Of a DNA stretch of 64,000 bases, positions 48,848-57,639 are shown piece after piece (the stretch's first letter is position 1; each line of letters opens with the position of its first letter). The stretch comes from Synechococcus sp. WH 5701 (GTDB taxonomy: Bacteria > Cyanobacteriota > Cyanobacteriia > PCC-6307 > Cyanobiaceae): the NCBI RefSeq assembly GCF_000153045.1, contig NZ_CH724160.1, forward strand, positions 1 through 64,000. Reading direction: 5' to 3'. A program made the translations under genes and the position numbers. Below the pieces are notes generated by a model that saw only the letters and a list, made by a program, of their open reading frames with translations, was not told the origin of the DNA and did not search any database.

Positions 48848-49581
48848 TGGCCCGGGGTAACCCCTCCGGCGATGTCGTCTCGCCCCGATCTCCCGCCCTG
48901 GAGGTGGGAGGCCTCTGTTTTGGCTGGCCCAACGGCAGCGCCGCCCTGGATGACTGCGACCTGCGCCTGCCCGGGCCAGGCCTCTGGATGCTCGTAGGCG
49001 GCAACGGCAGCGGCAAGAGCACCCTGCTGCGCCTGATCGCCGGCCTGCTCGAGCCCAGCGGAGGCCGGGTGGCCCTCACACTCAAGCCCGCCCTGGTGTT
49101 CCAGAACCCTGATCACCAGTTGCTGCTACCCAGTTGCGGCACCGATCTGCAGCTCGGCCTCGTTCAGGGTCTACCGGCCGCAGAGCGGCAGGCGCGGGTG
49201 GCCGCGGCCCTCGCCCAGGTGGGACTGGGGGGGTTCGAGGGGCGGCCGATTCACACCCTCAGCGGCGGCCAGAAACAACGGCTGGCAATCGCAGGCGCCC
49301 TGGCAGGAGACGCGGGTCTGCTGCTTCTCGATGAGCCCACAGCCCTGCTCGACCCCGAAAGCCAGCGGGAGGTGCTGCAACTGATCGAGCGGCTCTGCCA
49401 CCGGCCGGAGCAGCCGCTGACGGCCCTGTGGATCACCCATCGGCTTGAAGAGCTCGACCATTGCGATGGTGCCGCCGAGATGGAGCGGGGCCGGATCGGG
49501 TCGTGGCGGAAGGGCCCAGACCTGAGGCGGCGCATCGAGAGCCGACTTCCCCCCTTGCCGGGCGGCAGGGCCGACGGGTAG
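48847..49581 (+). CDS. ABC transporter ATP-binding protein (ECF/CbiO-like)
   Basis: A 244-residue ATPase with Walker A GGNGSGKSTLLRLIAGL, Q loop FQNPDHQLLLPSCGTDLQ, signature LSGGQKQRLAIAG, Walker B LLLLDEPTALLDPES and H-loop WITHRLEEL. The Q-loop FQNPDHQ is typical of ECF (CbiO/EcfA) ATPases. No membrane or substrate subunit is adjacent, so the transported solute is unknown. Its ATG is in the UPF0367 stop. Confidence 0.88.
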   Translation: MARGNPSGDVVSPRSPALEVGGLCFGWPNGSAALDDCDLRLPGPGLWMLVGGNGSGKSTLLRLIAGLLEPSGGRVALTLKPALVFQNPDHQLLLPSCGTDLQLGLVQGLPAAERQARVAAALAQVGLGGFEGRPIHTLSGGQKQRLAIAGALAGDAGLLLLDEPTALLDPESQREVLQLIERLCHRPEQPLTALWITHRLEELDHCDGAAEMERGRIGSWRKGPDLRRRIESRLPPLPGGRADG

Positions 49582-49597
49582 GTTCACCACAGCCCAT

Positions 49598-49669
49598 TCC
49601 TCGGTAGCTCAGTGGTAGAGCGGTCGGCTGTTAACCGATTGGTCGCAGGTTCGAATCCTGCCCGGGGAG
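49598..49669 (+). tRNA. tRNA-Asn (GTT)
   Basis: A 72-nt tRNA with acceptor stem TCCTCGG/CCGGGGA plus discriminator G, D arm GCTCAGTGGTAGAGC, anticodon loop CTGTTAA giving GTT, and T loop GGTTCGAATCC. CCA not encoded. It lies 16 nt after the ABC gene. Confidence 0.97.
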
Positions 49670-49947
49670 TTCATCAACAGTGTGTCGCAGCCTGAAAGAT
49701 TGCTGCGTTGTCACAGCAGGGACGGCGCCGGCAAGATCCGAGCTGGAAGAAAATCTATAGATTCAATTCAAGCTGTCCCGGGATTGCCCCGGCCAGATCC
49801 CCTGTCGGAGGGGGCTTGTGCGCCCGGAGCCAGCCTCCGGAGCGGCCCGTTGAAAGGCGCTGACCCCTCGGATCAGGAGAAAATAAGTACAAAATCTTTG
49901 GTGTCGGCCATGTTCCCACCGCCGTCACGTGTCCTCCAGCACCTGCC

Positions 49948-50739
49948 ATGAAACCCTGCATCCTGCTGATTGAGGACGACGAGGACATGCGCGAGCTGGT
50001 GGCCGGCCATTTCGAGCACGGCGGCTTCGTGGTCGAGACCGCCGACGACGGGATCAAGGGTCAGGCCCTGGCGCTGCAGGCCAGCCCCGATCTGATCCTG
50101 CTTGATCTGATGCTGCCGAAGGTCGACGGTCTCACCCTCTGCCAGCGGCTGCGCCGGGATGAGCGCACCGCCGGCATCCCGATCCTGATGATCACGGCGC
50201 TGGGCGGCACCAAGGACAAGGTGAGCGGGTTCAACTCCGGCGCCGACGACTACCTCACCAAACCCTTCGATCTCGAGGAGCTGATGGTGCGGGTGAAGGC
50301 CCTGCTGCGCCGCAGCGACCGGGCCCCGTTATCCACCAAGCACAGCGAAATCCTCAGCTATGGGCCCCTCACCCTGGTGCCTGAGCGATTTGAGGCGATC
50401 TGGTTCGACGAGCCGGTGCGCCTGACCCACCTGGAATTCGAGTTGCTCCACTGCCTGCTGCAGCGCCACGGCCAGACCGTGGCGCCGTCGTTGATCCTCA
50501 AGGAGGTCTGGGGCTACGAACCCGACGACGACATCGAAACCATCCGGGTGCACGTGCGCCACCTGCGCACCAAGCTCGAACCCGATCCGCGCAAACCCCG
50601 CTTCATCAAAACGGTTTATGGAGCCGGCTACTGCCTGGAACTTCCCACCGGAGCCAAACTCGCCCAGCAGGAGGCCCTGATGCGCAGCCAACGGGAGGAG
50701 CAGCTGGCAGCGGCCACCCACGCGCTCGAGAGCGCCTGA
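49948..50739 (+). CDS. rpaA: response regulator RpaA
   Basis: A 263-residue OmpR-type regulator. Receiver domain with phospho-acceptor Asp53 ([14 protein letters not shown]) and Lys ([14 protein letters not shown]); winged-helix domain with the very conserved NHSEIL-like [20 protein letters not shown] and [14 protein letters not shown]. RpaA is the clock output regulator controlling day/night gene expression in Synechococcus. It sits 278 nt after tRNA-Asn and 7 kb from rpaB. Its N-terminus ([14 protein letters not shown]) is slightly divergent. Confidence 0.95.
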   Translation: MKPCILLIEDDEDMRELVAGHFEHGGFVVETADDGIKGQALALQASPDLILLDLMLPKVDGLTLCQRLRRDERTAGIPILMITALGGTKDKVSGFNSGADDYLTKPFDLEELMVRVKALLRRSDRAPLSTKHSEILSYGPLTLVPERFEAIWFDEPVRLTHLEFELLHCLLQRHGQTVAPSLILKEVWGYEPDDDIETIRVHVRHLRTKLEPDPRKPRFIKTVYGAGYCLELPTGAKLAQQEALMRSQREEQLAAATHALESA

Positions 50740-50746
50740 GCCCAGC

Positions 50747-51706
50747 TCAGCCGATCACGCCGCTCAGTTCCAGCAGTGCCACTTCCCAGGCCAGGCGAGG
50801 TTGCACAAATCCCCGCAACTGGCCCCGCAACCGCTCCAGCCGCTGCTGGGACTCCAGACGGTGCTCCCGACGCCAGAGGCAGAGCTGCCACCAGTTCAGC
50901 AGCCATAACTGCTGATCCAGATCGAGCGCGTCACTCAGGTCGCGGGCCAGCGCCATGGCCTCGAGCGGGTCGGCCGTCAGGCCCCCCAACCGCTCAGCCA
51001 GGCCGCTGGGCAACCCTCGCCACTGACGGCGATGCTCCATCAGGGCCCCCGGGGCTCCGGCCGCCAGCTCGATCAGTTCGGGAGGTTCAGCGGCTTCTGA
51101 GGAGCCAGATGGGTCAGGCTGCCGCACCATAACCTCGGCCATCGCGACAGGATCGAGCGGGCGGAAGGGAATCTGCTGGCAGCGGGAGCGGATCGTGCTC
51201 AGAAGGCGCTCCGGCGCGGCGCTGAGCAGCAGCAACAGCCCAGCCCCAGGCTCCTCCAGGGTCTTGAGCAGCCCGTTGGCCGCCCCTTCCGCCATCAGCT
51301 CCACGGCCTCGATCACCACCACCGGGCGTGGGCCGGCCACCGCCCGCCTTGCCAGGAACGGTCCGACGGATCGGATCTGCTCCAGCCGGATCTGCGGCAG
51401 GCCCCTTTTGCTCACCCCCTCCGCCATCGCCTGGCTCACCGGCACCAGCCGTCCCTGGTGGGAGTAGGTGGGCTCCAGCCAGAGCAGATCGGGATGATTG
51501 CCCTGGCTCAGGCGCCGTCGCACTGCCGGGGCACCCGCGGGTCCGGCCAGAACCCCCTCCAGGAAACGAAGCCCCCCCAGGCGTCGGCCCACCCCCTCGG
51601 GTCCGGTGAGCAGGTAGGCGGCCGCCAGGCGCTGCCGCTCCAGGGCGGAGCGCATCAGCGCCACCGCCATGGGCTGGCCGATCAGATCAGCAAAGAGATC
51701 AGCCAT
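50747..51706 (-). CDS. holB: DNA polymerase III delta' subunit
   Basis: A 319-residue clamp-loader subunit starting MADLFADLIGQPMAVALMRS. Conserved: HPDLLWLEPTYSHQGRLVPV and AANGLLKTLEEPGAGLLLLL, and the C-terminal collar helices. The P-loop is degenerate (GPEGVGRRLG lacks the Lys), as expected for a delta' that does not hydrolyse ATP. Overlaps tmk by 8 nt. Longer in-frame extension is an artefact of high GC. Confidence 0.93.
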   Translation of the reverse strand: MADLFADLIGQPMAVALMRSALERQRLAAAYLLTGPEGVGRRLGGLRFLEGVLAGPAGAPAVRRRLSQGNHPDLLWLEPTYSHQGRLVPVSQAMAEGVSKRGLPQIRLEQIRSVGPFLARRAVAGPRPVVVIEAVELMAEGAANGLLKTLEEPGAGLLLLLSAAPERLLSTIRSRCQQIPFRPLDPVAMAEVMVRQPDPSGSSEAAEPPELIELAAGAPGALMEHRRQWRGLPSGLAERLGGLTADPLEAMALARDLSDALDLDQQLWLLNWWQLCLWRREHRLESQQRLERLRGQLRGFVQPRLAWEVALLELSGVIG

Positions 51707-52373
51707 CGGGATCACCTGGCCAAGCGCGGGGAAAGCGCTCCAGCAGCGCCGCGCGCAGAGCCGACTCCACCTCAGCGGGCGATCCGGCGGCGTCCACTCG
51801 GCTCCAGCCCCGCTCCGCAGCCAGCTGCGCAAAGCCGTCCGACACCCGCTCCAGAAACGGCAGGCCAGCCGCCTCGATCCGATCAGCGCCGCGATGGCCG
51901 CGGCGATCGGCGGAGATGGCCAGCGGCAGATCAAGCCAGAGGGTGAGATCAGGACTCAGGCCGCCGGTGGCGATCGCCTCGAGCTGGTCGATCAGGTCCA
52001 GGGACAGGCCCCGGCCATGGCCCTGGTAGGCAGCCGTGGAGCCGGCGAAGCGGTCGCTGAGCACCCAGTGACCGGCCGCCAGGGCCGGCTCGATCAGGCT
52101 CTGGACATGCTGGGCGCGATCGGCGGCATAGAGCAGAAGCTCGGCCCTGGCCACCGGGGCCGCCTCCTCCGGTGGATGCAGCAGCAACTGCCTCAGCCCC
52201 TGACCCAGCGGGGTTCCTCCGGGCTCACGGCTGGTCACCAGGCTGGCACCAGCAGGCATCAGGCCGCTGCGGGGAAGCCAGGCAGCCAGTCGCTCCAGCT
52301 GACTCGATTTGCCCGAGCCATCGATGCCCTCCAGCACCAGGAAACGGCCTCGCGGGCGCTCAGGCGCGGCCAT
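51699..52373 (-). CDS. tmk: thymidylate kinase
   Basis: A 224-residue dTMP kinase with P-loop LEGIDGSGKSSQLERL, DRX motif SDRFAGSTAAYQGHGRGL and TSREPGGTPLGQGLR. Supplies dTDP for dTTP. Starts with ATG at 52373, overlapping the Cu-ATPase end by 14 nt and holB by 8 nt, a tightly packed minus-strand operon. Confidence 0.96.
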   Translation of the reverse strand: MAAPERPRGRFLVLEGIDGSGKSSQLERLAAWLPRSGLMPAGASLVTSREPGGTPLGQGLRQLLLHPPEEAAPVARAELLLYAADRAQHVQSLIEPALAAGHWVLSDRFAGSTAAYQGHGRGLSLDLIDQLEAIATGGLSPDLTLWLDLPLAISADRRGHRGADRIEAAGLPFLERVSDGFAQLAAERGWSRVDAAGSPAEVESALRAALLERFPRAWPGDPDG

Positions 52374-54747
52374 GGAGCAACAACGCGTTGACGACCACGG
52401 TGATCGAGCTGACGGCCATCAACAAGGCGGCCAGCGGGGGCGAGAGCAGCAGGCCGAAGCCGGGCAGCAGGGCCCCAGCGGCGATCGGCAGCACGATCAG
52501 GTTGTAGCCGAAGGCCCAGAACAGGTTCTGCTTCACCTTGGCCAGGGTGCGGCGCGCCAGGCGCAGGGCCTCCACCAACGACCCCAGCCGGTCGCCGAGG
52601 ATCACCAGATCAGCGGTGTCCTGGGCGATCTGGGTGCCGGTGCCCACGGCGATGCCCAGATCAGCGGCCGCCAGGGCCGGGGCGTCGTTGATGCCGTCAC
52701 CCACCATCGCCACCGTCCCCTGCTGCCGCCAGCGCAGGATGTGTTCCAGCTTCTGCTGGGGGTCGAGCTCCCAGGCCAGGCCAGCGCTGGGCAGCCCCAG
52801 GCGGTCTCCCAGCTGCAGCACCGGCTCGCGGCGATCTCCACTGAGCACCCCCAGCCTCAGGCCCATGCCGCCGAGCTCAGCGAGGGCCTGGGCCGCATCG
52901 GTACGGGGCTGGTCCTGGACCGCCACCAGCCCGAGCACGGCAGCTGGGGTAGCCACCACCAGCACCGTGGCCCCCTCCGACTCCAGCTGGGCCAGCTGCG
53001 GCTCCAGGTCGGAGGGGAGTGCCAGACCATGCTGCTGCAACCAACCAGGACGACCGACCCGGGCCAGACCGTCCTGGCCGAGCACCCGGCCCTCCACACC
53101 GGATCCCACCTCGGTGCGGCTGTCGCTCACTTGCGCCAGGGCAAGCCCGCGGCACTGGGCCTCCTGCAGCAGGGCATGGGCCAGGGGGTGACGGGTGTGC
53201 TGCTCGAGGCTGGCGGCGAGCTGGACCAACGCGTCCCCCTCCACCCCCGCGGGATCGCCGCCGCCGGCCGGCAGAACAGCCACCACCAGGGGCCGTCCAA
53301 GGGTGAGGGTTCCGGTCTTGTCGAAGAGCACGCTGTCGAGGCGGGCCGCCATCTCGATCGCGTCGCCGCCGCGGAAGAGAAGGCCGGAGCGGGCCGCCTG
53401 GCCCGATCCCACCGTGATCGCCGTGGGGGTGGCCAGGCCCAGGGCGCAGGGGCAGGCCACCACCAGCACCGCAATCGCGAGCTGCAGAGCGAGAGAGAAG
53501 GGAGTGGTGGCCGTGCCCCCCAGCACCCCATGGCCCCCGTGGGCCCCGTGGCCCGACCCCAGCAGCACCTGGGGCCAGAGCTTGGTCCCCCATTGCCACC
53601 AGAACACGAACGTGGCCAGGGCCAGCAGCAGCACGGCCACGCTGAAGCGGCCGGCCACCCGGTCGGCCAGGCTCTGGATCGGCGCCTTGCGGGCCTGGGC
53701 CTGCTCCACCAGGGCAATGATCCGCGCCAGGGTGGACTCAGAGCCTGTGCGCCGCACCTCCAACGCCAGGGGTGCCTGCAGGTTGAGCATGCCGGCCATC
53801 AGCTCGCTGCCTGGCCCGGCTTCCAGGGGCAGGGGCTCGCCCGTGAGGCTGGACACATCCACCGCGGAGTGCCCCTCCACCACCTCACCGTCGACGGGGA
53901 CGCGATCGCCGGGGAGCAGGCGCACCCGATCGCCGGGGCGAAGGCCGCCGACGCGCACCTCCCGCGGCGGTCCATCGCCGAGGAGCAGCAGGGCGGTGTC
54001 GGGCTGCAGTCGCACCAGCTGCTCGAGGGCCTGGCCCGTGCGGTTGCGGGCGCGCTCCTCCAGGAAGCGGCCCAGCAGCACGAAGCCCAGCAGCATCACG
54101 GGCTCATTGAAGAAGCAGGGCCAGCCCGACGCCGGTCGCAGATAGGCCACCAGGCTGGCCAGGTAGGCACTGCCCATGCCCAGACCCACCAGGGTGTCCA
54201 TGCTCGGGGTCAGCTGGCAGGCGTTGCGGGCACCCTGCACCAGGATTCCCCGCCCGGGTCCGAGCAGGGCCACGCTGGCCACCAGGGCGTGAAAGCCCAG
54301 GTCGCCCAGCCTTGGCACCCCGGGCAGGGCCATCAGTGCCGGCGGCAGGTGTCCACCCTGGGCCAGGTGACCGAGCACCGACACCAGCATCAGGCTGAGG
54401 GCCACGATCAGCTGGCGCCACTCCTGACGCCAGCGAAGCTGCTGATCGCGCTCGGCGCGGCTGGGATCGGGGCCCAGCTGATCACGCCTGTGGGCCTCGA
54501 ATCCCAGGGCCTGCAGGCAGGCGATCAACGCCGTCGCCGGGTCTTCCGCAGGGGTGCTCCGGGCCGGATCCAGGCCGATCCATGCAGTGCGTGTCACCAG
54601 ATTGACGCTGGCCTGGCTGACCCCAGGCTGCTCCAGCAGGCGCCGCTCCACCGCCCGCACGCAGCCGCCGCACTTCATGCCGTCCACATCCAGGAGCAAG
54701 GGCTCGACGGGGGCGGTGGGAGCTCGGAGGGGGGACGTCAGGGTCAC
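52360..54747 (-). CDS. copper-translocating P1B-type ATPase
   Basis: A 795-residue P1B-1 ATPase. Residues 18-30 hold one heavy-metal domain (DVDGMKCGGC, Cys26/Cys29); TM segments follow; SSLTGEPLPLE (actuator), VVACPCALGLATPTA (CPC ion site), LFDKTGTLTLG (phosphorylation), RHPLAHALL and VGDGINDAPAL (hinge) are intact. An unusual His/Gly-rich loop, GSGHGAHGGHGVLGG, precedes the CPC helix. GTG at 54747 is the start; earlier codons are in ycf3 antisense. Cyanobacterial homologs are PacS and CtaA, which cannot be told apart here. Confidence 0.94.
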   Translation of the reverse strand: MTLTSPLRAPTAPVEPLLLDVDGMKCGGCVRAVERRLLEQPGVSQASVNLVTRTAWIGLDPARSTPAEDPATALIACLQALGFEAHRRDQLGPDPSRAERDQQLRWRQEWRQLIVALSLMLVSVLGHLAQGGHLPPALMALPGVPRLGDLGFHALVASVALLGPGRGILVQGARNACQLTPSMDTLVGLGMGSAYLASLVAYLRPASGWPCFFNEPVMLLGFVLLGRFLEERARNRTGQALEQLVRLQPDTALLLLGDGPPREVRVGGLRPGDRVRLLPGDRVPVDGEVVEGHSAVDVSSLTGEPLPLEAGPGSELMAGMLNLQAPLALEVRRTGSESTLARIIALVEQAQARKAPIQSLADRVAGRFSVAVLLLALATFVFWWQWGTKLWPQVLLGSGHGAHGGHGVLGGTATTPFSLALQLAIAVLVVACPCALGLATPTAITVGSGQAARSGLLFRGGDAIEMAARLDSVLFDKTGTLTLGRPLVVAVLPAGGGDPAGVEGDALVQLAASLEQHTRHPLAHALLQEAQCRGLALAQVSDSRTEVGSGVEGRVLGQDGLARVGRPGWLQQHGLALPSDLEPQLAQLESEGATVLVVATPAAVLGLVAVQDQPRTDAAQALAELGGMGLRLGVLSGDRREPVLQLGDRLGLPSAGLAWELDPQQKLEHILRWRQQGTVAMVGDGINDAPALAAADLGIAVGTGTQIAQDTADLVILGDRLGSLVEALRLARRTLAKVKQNLFWAFGYNLIVLPIAAGALLPGFGLLLSPPLAALLMAVSSITVVVNALLLHGRA

Positions 54748-54772
54748 GGGCCATTGCTCAGGCCCCAAGGGT

Positions 54773-54795
54773 AGGGAGTGTGGCGGAGACTCCCT
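54773..54795. promoter_or_regulatory. inverted repeat in Cu-ATPase/ycf3 divergent region
   Basis: AGGGAGT (54773-54779) and ACTCCCT (54789-54795) form a 7-bp perfect inverted repeat with 9-nt spacing, between the two divergent starts (54747 and 54847). It may be an operator for a metal or light regulator, or a chance match in GC-rich DNA. Confidence 0.3.
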
Positions 54796-54846
54796 GGCCT
54801 GGCGAGCACCCGTCAGGATGGGAGCACCGATCACGCCAGCCGCGCC

Positions 54847-55368
54847 GTGCCCCGCAGTCAACGCAACGACAACTTCATCGACAAGAGCTTCACGGTGATG
54901 GCCGACCTGATCCTCAAGGTGCTGCCCACCAACCGCCGGGCCAAGGAGGCCTTTGCCTACTACCGCGACGGCATGAGTGCCCAGGGCGATGGCGAATACG
55001 CCGAAGCTCTCGAGAACTACGACGAGGCGCTCAAGCTCGAGGACGACCCCCTGGATCGCGCTTTCATCCTCTACAACATGGCGCTGGTGTACACGAGCAA
55101 CGGCGACCACCAGCGGGCGATCGAGACCTACGAACAGGTGCTGGAGCTCAACAGCCACATGCCCCAGGCCCTCAACAACATGGCGGTGATCCACCACCAC
55201 CTGGGCTCCCTGGCCGAGGAGCGTGGCGACACCGACGAGTCCGACCGTCGCTTCTCCCAGGCCGCCGAGTACTGGACCAAGGCGATCCGGATGGCACCCA
55301 ACAACTACATCGAGGCCCAGAACTGGATCAAGACCAGCGGCCGCGGTTCCGTCGATGTGTATTTCTGA
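54847..55368 (+). CDS. ycf3: photosystem I assembly protein Ycf3
   Basis: A 173-residue protein with three tetratricopeptide repeats ([56 protein letters not shown]) and the conserved start [20 protein letters not shown]. It chaperones PsaA/PsaB assembly at the thylakoid. The GTG at 54847 gives the standard N-terminus and 173 residues. Confidence 0.97.
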   Translation: MPRSQRNDNFIDKSFTVMADLILKVLPTNRRAKEAFAYYRDGMSAQGDGEYAEALENYDEALKLEDDPLDRAFILYNMALVYTSNGDHQRAIETYEQVLELNSHMPQALNNMAVIHHHLGSLAEERGDTDESDRRFSQAAEYWTKAIRMAPNNYIEAQNWIKTSGRGSVDVYF

Positions 55369-55372
55369 GGCC

Positions 55373-56800
55373 TCAGTCGGCGGCGGGATCCACCCCCAGG
55401 GCCGCCACCAGGGCCTCGGCCACCCCTCCCGCCTCCAGCAGCTCCAACCCCAGGGCGGCCGCCACCGGAGCGAGGCCACTGCCGCGGGGCACCACGGCCC
55501 GGGTGAACCCCAGGCGGGCCGATTCCTGCAGACGTAACTCCAGCTGCCCCACCGAGCGGATCTGTCCCCCCAGCCCCAGCTCCCCCACCAGCACCGTGCC
55601 GGCCGGCAGGGTGAGGTCGCGGTAGCTGGCCACCACCGCGGCGGCCACCCCCAGGTCGGCGGCGGGCTCCTCCACATCGAGGCCCCCAGCCACGGCCAGA
55701 TAGCAATCAAAGCGGGAGAGGGGCAGGCCCAGGTGCTTCTCCAGCACCGCCAGGATCTGGTGCAAACGGTTGATGCCGATCCCCGTGGCGGTTCGTCGGG
55801 GGCTGGCGTAGCTGGTGGTGCTCACCAGAGCCTGAAGGTCCACCAGCAGCGGCCGGGTGCCCTCACAGGCCACGATCGTGGCGGTGCCGGCGCAGGGCCC
55901 TTCTCCCCCAAGGAACAGCTCGCTGGGGTTCGTCACCTCCGCCAGGCCCCGGTCGCGCATCTCGAACACCCCCAGTTCGTGGGTGGCACCGAAGCGATTC
56001 TTGACGGCCCTCAGCAGGCGGTGGCTGGCGAAGCGGTCGCCCTCGAAGGTGAGCACAGCATCCACCAGATGCTCGAGCACCTTGGGCCCCGCCAGCATCC
56101 CCTCCTTGGTCACGTGGCCCACCAGCAACAGGGCTGTGTCCTGGCGCTTGGCCAGCCGCTGCAGGGCTGCGGCGCAATCTCTGACCTGGGAGACCGAGCC
56201 CGGGGCGCTGCTCAGCTCGGCGTCGTGGAGGGCCTGGATGCTGTCGATGATCGCCACCGCCGGGCGCAGCGCCTCGAGCTCCTGGAGCACCAGCTCCAGA
56301 TCGGTTTCGGCCAGCAACTGCAGTCCGGCCTGGTCGCTCGCCCCCTCCGCTCCCTCCTCCGGGCCCAGGCGCCGCCAGCGCAGCTTCACCTGCTGGGCCG
56401 ATTCCTCGGCACTCACATAGAGCACCGAGCAGGCCTCCGCCAGGGCCCGCGCGCTCTGCAGCAGCAGCGTCGACTTGCCGATGCCGGGATCCCCGCCCAC
56501 CAGCACCAGCGATCCGGGCACCAGGCCACCCCCGAGGACCCGATCCAGCTCAGGGAAGCCCGTGGCGAGCCGCTGCAGCGGGCGTTCGCCCACGGTCTGG
56601 ATCGGCTCGGAACGCCGCGCCCGGGGAGCGGCGCCATCCACTGGGGGAGAGGGTGCGGCGCGCCGACGGCGGCCATCAGCAGCGGGGTTGCTCTGCTCCA
56701 CCAGGCTGTTCCAGCTGCCGCACCCGGGGCAGCGGCCGAAGAACTGACGGGATTGGGCTCCACAGCTCTGGCAGGCGTAGAAAGGAGTGGAACGTCCCAA
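55373..56800 (-). CDS. radA: DNA repair protein RadA (Sms)
   Basis: A 475-residue ATPase for recombination branch migration. N-terminal C4 zinc finger (YACQSCGAQSRQFFGRCPGC), RecA-like Walker A GGDPGIGKSTLLLQ, the RadA-specific KNRFGATHELGVFEM, and a Lon-protease-like C-terminal domain. The ATG at 56800 (MGRSTPFYACQSC) is the family start. It converges on ycf3 by 4 nt and diverges from rpaB with 92 nt between starts. Confidence 0.96.
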   Translation of the reverse strand: MGRSTPFYACQSCGAQSRQFFGRCPGCGSWNSLVEQSNPAADGRRRRAAPSPPVDGAAPRARRSEPIQTVGERPLQRLATGFPELDRVLGGGLVPGSLVLVGGDPGIGKSTLLLQSARALAEACSVLYVSAEESAQQVKLRWRRLGPEEGAEGASDQAGLQLLAETDLELVLQELEALRPAVAIIDSIQALHDAELSSAPGSVSQVRDCAAALQRLAKRQDTALLLVGHVTKEGMLAGPKVLEHLVDAVLTFEGDRFASHRLLRAVKNRFGATHELGVFEMRDRGLAEVTNPSELFLGGEGPCAGTATIVACEGTRPLLVDLQALVSTTSYASPRRTATGIGINRLHQILAVLEKHLGLPLSRFDCYLAVAGGLDVEEPAADLGVAAAVVASYRDLTLPAGTVLVGELGLGGQIRSVGQLELRLQESARLGFTRAVVPRGSGLAPVAAALGLELLEAGGVAEALVAALGVDPAAD

Positions 56801-56892
56801 GGAGGTTTGTGACGAATGGTGGCTTTGGGTGAACTTTCGGGTGCTCGCGCCTTTTCAGTAGTCGGAGATTTTGTAACCGTGCCGGCCACACG

Positions 56893-57639
56893 ATGACGGT
56901 TTCCAGTTCAGCCAAGGAGACCATCCTGGTCGTCGACGACGAAGCCAGCATCAGGCGGATCCTGGACACCCGCCTCTCGATGATCGGCTATCAGGTGGTC
57001 ACGGCCTCCGACGGCGTCGAGGCCCTCGAGGCGTTTCGTCAGTCGAGTCCGGACCTGGTGGTGCTCGACGTGATGATGCCCAAGCTTGATGGCTACGGGG
57101 TCTGCCAGGAGCTGCGCAAGGAATCGGATGTGCCGATCGTGATGCTCACCGCCCTGGGCGATGTGGCCGACCGCATCACCGGCCTGGAGCTGGGGGCCGA
57201 TGACTACGTCGTCAAGCCTTTCAGCCCCAAGGAACTGGAGGCCCGCATCCGCTGCGTCCTGCGCAGGGTGGAGAAGGACCCGGTGGTGGGGATCCCCAAC
57301 TCCGGAGTCATCCAGGTGGGGGAGCTGCGCATTGACACCAACAAGCGTCAGGTGTACCGGGGGGAGGAGCGCATCCGCCTCACCGGCATGGAATTCAGCT
57401 TGCTGGAGCTGCTGGTGAGCCGCTCGGGTGAACCCTTCAGCCGCGGCGAAATCCTCAAGGAGGTCTGGGGCTACACACCCGAGCGCCATGTGGACACCCG
57501 GGTGGTGGATGTCCACATCTCCCGGTTGCGCTCCAAGTTGGAGGATGATCCAGCTAATCCCGAGCTGATCCTCACGGCACGCGGCACGGGATACCTGTTC
57601 CAGCGCATCGTGGAAGCCGTTGCCTCCGAAGGAACCTGA
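56893..57639 (+). CDS. rpaB: response regulator RpaB
   Basis: A 248-residue OmpR-type regulator, start MTVSSSAKETILVVDDEASI. Receiver Asp59 in LVVLDVMMPKLDGYG and Lys in DDYVVKPFSPKEL; DNA-binding domain with LTGMEFSLLELLVSRSGEPF and GYTPERHVDTRVVDVHI. RpaB binds HLR1 sites and controls high-light-responsive photosynthesis genes and, with the sensor NblS (DspA), redox responses. plsX begins inside its last codons. Confidence 0.96.
   Translation: MTVSSSAKETILVVDDEASIRRILDTRLSMIGYQVVTASDGVEALEAFRQSSPDLVVLDVMMPKLDGYGVCQELRKESDVPIVMLTALGDVADRITGLELGADDYVVKPFSPKELEARIRCVLRRVEKDPVVGIPNSGVIQVGELRIDTNKRQVYRGEERIRLTGMEFSLLELLVSRSGEPFSRGEILKEVWGYTPERHVDTRVVDVHISRLRSKLEDDPANPELILTARGTGYLFQRIVEAVASEGT

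Noticed and set aside
50747-51934. Longer HolB with 76 extra N-terminal residues
   Set aside because: The extension is the tmk gene in another frame; MADLFADLIGQP at 51706 is the family start.
52309-54774. Long (821-codon) plus-strand frame opposite the copper ATPase
   Set aside because: Composition is His/Gln/Gly-rich as expected for the antisense of a GC-rich gene, with no family motif; the minus strand has full ATPase motifs.
54748-55710. Extension of the copper ATPase frame through ycf3 into radA
   Set aside because: The extra 320 residues are the antisense of ycf3 and out-of-frame radA; the GTG at 54747 precedes the metal-binding domain directly.
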